Below, in pieces: positions 62,347 to 64,000 of a stretch of DNA of 64,000 bases. Origin of the DNA: Diplonema papillatum. Its lineage: Eukaryota; Euglenozoa; Diplonemea; Diplonemida; Diplonemidae. Made by a program: the position numbers and the translations under genes. The DNA is taken from contig JAPJBO010000467.1 of assembly GCA_030068145.1 (NCBI GenBank), positions 62,001 through 126,000 of the forward strand, given 5' to 3'. Under the pieces are notes generated by a model. It saw only the letters and a program-made list of their open reading frames with translations. It did no database searches and was not told where the DNA came from. Every line of letters starts with the position of its first letter. Position 1 is the stretch's first letter.

Positions 62347-62930
62347 CCCGAAACCATTAAGCGCAACTATGCACAACGACCCGAAAGTATGCGGAACAGC
62401 CCAAACAACTATGCGCAACTATGCGGAACAACCTGAAACTATGCGGAAAAGCCCAAACAACTATGCGCAACAACCTGAAACTATGTGGAAAAGCCCAAAC
62501 AACTATGCGCAACTATGCGCAACTATGCGGAACGACCCCAAAGTATGCGGAACAGCCCAAACAACTATGCGGAATTGGAGCTGGCGTCTTCTGGCCTCTC
62601 GCACTGGCTTGGCTTCCTGGGGCTTGTGCTGACCCCTTCCTCCGGTCGGCTCGTGCAACTCCATCTGAAAACAAAGGGTGAAACCAAAGCGGATACTTAC
62701 AAACAAACGAAGGGGAAGAACACCGACCATGAGGCAAGCTATGATCGCCGCTGGGACGACGTCACAGCGGAAAAAGAATCCCGAAACCATTAAGCGCAAC
62801 TATGCACAACGACCCCAAAGTATGCGGAACAGCCCAAACAACTATGCGCAAGTATGCGCAACTATGCGGAACAGCCCAAACAACTATGCGCAACTATGCG
62901 GAAAAGCCCAAACAACTATGCGGAATGCTT
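62347..62930. repeat. ACTATGCG minisatellite in two blocks with a larger direct repeat
   Basis: Two blocks (62347-62573 and 62780-62922) of units such as CCCAAACAACTATGCGCAAC and TATGCGGAACAGCCCAAAC. Both blocks begin with the same lead-in CCCGAAACCATTAAGCGCAA, offset by 433 bp, with about 205 bp of unrelated sequence between. Short frames through it (MRNYAEQPETMRKSPNN type) are a by-product of the repeat. Confidence 0.85.
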
Positions 62931-63018
62931 TGTGCGCTTCACTCGGTGACAGTGATAAGGTGTTGGGCACCGGATTCAAAGGAATCAGACAACAAAAGTT
63001 CCGCAAGTTAAAGAAAAC

Positions 63019-64000
63019 ATGGCAGCAAGTCCCTTCCGAAAGGCGACGACCACTGGATACACCACGTTCGCGGTGCCGGCGGATATCCGCAGTGCGTTCG
63101 AAGATGCGGTAGGACCCGTCCTTCCTCGCCGCACCGTGAACCTGCCGGAGTTAGAGAGGTGGGCCGTGTTCTTCTTTGGGGGTGCCGGAGACGCCGTTGC
63201 GTTGGCGCGCAAGGTTGCGTGCGAAGTTTTCGAGTTTGCGGCTGCCTCGGAGGGCTTAGGCTTCGTAGAGTCCTGGGAGCCTTGGAAGCTCATTGCTGTG
63301 CTGGCGGAGGTCGGGGTCACGAACGGCCCATTGTTTCGACGCGTGATGAAGGCGAGTGGATGCTGGAAGGAAGGCGTGCCCGCGTGCCGCATGTGGGCCG
63401 AGGCGGAGCGGAGGGACGCCGAGGCCGATCCCATTGAGCCGGTGGCGCCACCGGTTCTCCCTCCGCCCCCTGTTGCTGGGGCGTCCGTGGACGCGAGCGG
63501 GGGCCTAGCCGCGTTGGTCAAGGACCTGTACGCAGTGGTGGAGCAGCAGAAGGCGGAGATCGCCTCGCTACACGGACGGCTTTCGGGGCTACCGGCGGCC
63601 AACCTGTCGGCTGCTGCCTTTGAGGGGGCGGCAGCACATTACGCGCTGCCCGTGCGGTACAGTCTGAAGGATGTCCGCGAGTGGGCGGATGTTGCGGCGT
63701 CCGACCCGCACGGGCTTGTTCGCGACCTCCATTCGGAGTACGTGGCTGGGTACGTCGGAGCCCCGGGGGGCGCGTTCTTGAAGGCGAGCTTCGAGAAGCT
63801 GAAGACGTGGATCCTTGGGGTCGCAGCCGGGTCGGCGGGGTGGTCGGCCAACGAAGAGCTGGTCCGGCTGGGCAACGAGCTGTTGCTGGATGTCCGCCTC
63901 AACTACGGATGGTGCGTGGAGAAGGTCCCGCGGTCCCGGATGCTACGGGAAATGGAAGCCGAGTCCGGCGACTTGGTCGAGCGGTTGATGGCGAAGGTCA
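63019..64000 (+). CDS. Long GC-rich ORF running off the window (hypothetical, 5' part)
   Basis: ATG at 63019, 327 codons with no stop up to the window end; an in-frame stop lies upstream at 62956. It begins MAASPFRKATTTGYTTFAVP, then RRTVNLPELERWAVFFFGGA and WEPWKLIAVLAEVGVTNGPL, a Pro-rich linker (EPVAPPVLPPPPVAG), a coiled coil (LAALVKDLYAVVEQQKAEIA) and a helical part (YSLKDVREWADVAASDPHGL, ASFEKLKTWILGVAAGSAGW). It is the only long plus-strand coding region and is more GC-rich than the other genes. The architecture (helical domain, Pro linker, coiled coil) would suit the first ORF of a retroelement, but no signature proves it. Confidence 0.6.
   Translation, partial: MAASPFRKATTTGYTTFAVPADIRSAFEDAVGPVLPRRTVNLPELERWAVFFFGGAGDAVALARKVACEVFEFAAASEGLGFVESWEPWKLIAVLAEVGVTNGPLFRRVMKASGCWKEGVPACRMWAEAERRDAEADPIEPVAPPVLPPPPVAGASVDASGGLAALVKDLYAVVEQQKAEIASLHGRLSGLPAANLSAAAFEGAAAHYALPVRYSLKDVREWADVAASDPHGLVRDLHSEYVAGYVGAPGGAFLKASFEKLKTWILGVAAGSAGWSANEELVRLGNELLLDVRLNYGWCVEKVPRSRMLREMEAESGDLVERLMAKV

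Noticed and set aside
62347-62930. CRISPR-like array.
   Set aside because: Contiguous minisatellite units with no unique spacers in a eukaryotic genome.

Overview
This is a eukaryotic nuclear genome window. Genes are sparse and several are interrupted by spliceosomal GT-AG introns. The proteins are eukaryote-specific (SMC2 condensin ATPase, PTEN-type lipid phosphatase, TMEM208/SND2-type ER protein, doublecortin-like protein), and transposable elements fill much of the remaining DNA. All fourteen supported cellular gene models lie on the minus strand. Such one-way gene arrays, together with a preference for G just after the 3' splice site (CAG|G in most introns modelled here) and LINE reverse transcriptases of this style, suggest a unicellular alga-like protist, perhaps an alveolate (dinoflagellate, perkinsid or chromerid side). 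That placement is inference and cannot be proved from the window.

Layout. 1-2.86 kb: decayed 5'-truncated LINE. 2.88-6.90 kb: two adjacent DNA transposons with ~180-bp terminal inverted repeats (TIRs) set in (TA)n tracts. One is a head-to-head foldback derivative; the other is a full copy with a 616-aa transposase-like ORF. The full copy lies directly against the 3' side of a PTEN-like gene (6.95-8.69 kb). A gene-poor stretch leads to a doublecortin-like gene (13.6-15.3 kb). 16.8-19.1 kb: an 860-bp hAT-type element nested in a 1.9-kb hAT-type element, then a 281-bp hAT MITE, each with exact 8-bp target-site duplications. A second MITE copy sits at 33.4 kb.

20.2-27.0 kb: five small or low-complexity hypothetical genes. 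28.2-29.7 kb: bestrophin-like channel. 31.2-32.3 kb: nitronate monooxygenase-like enzyme. 34.0-38.1 kb: SMC2 with one intron that carries a short interspersed repeat. 40.9-46.2 kb: an apparently intact LINE (1440-aa ORF), followed head to tail by a truncated copy and then a lone copy of the same ~55-nt tail sequence. 46.8-49.5 kb: large secreted cupredoxin-like protein. 51.1-53.3 kb: three-exon class I/II aminotransferase. 58.1-58.6 kb: TMEM208-like. 60.0-60.8 kb: membrane-anchored SRPBCC/START-like protein. 62.3-62.9 kb: minisatellite. From 63.0 kb a GC-rich plus-strand ORF runs off the window end.

The cellular genes show no shared pathway; they look like an ordinary housekeeping mix. The most interesting structure is in the mobile DNA (foldback transposon, nested hATs, tandem LINE with a shared tail) and in a ~70-bp motif found upstream of three unrelated genes (SMC2, aminotransferase, SRPBCC), with a partial copy upstream of a fourth. 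Splice sites were read by eye from frame and phase and are not supported by transcripts.
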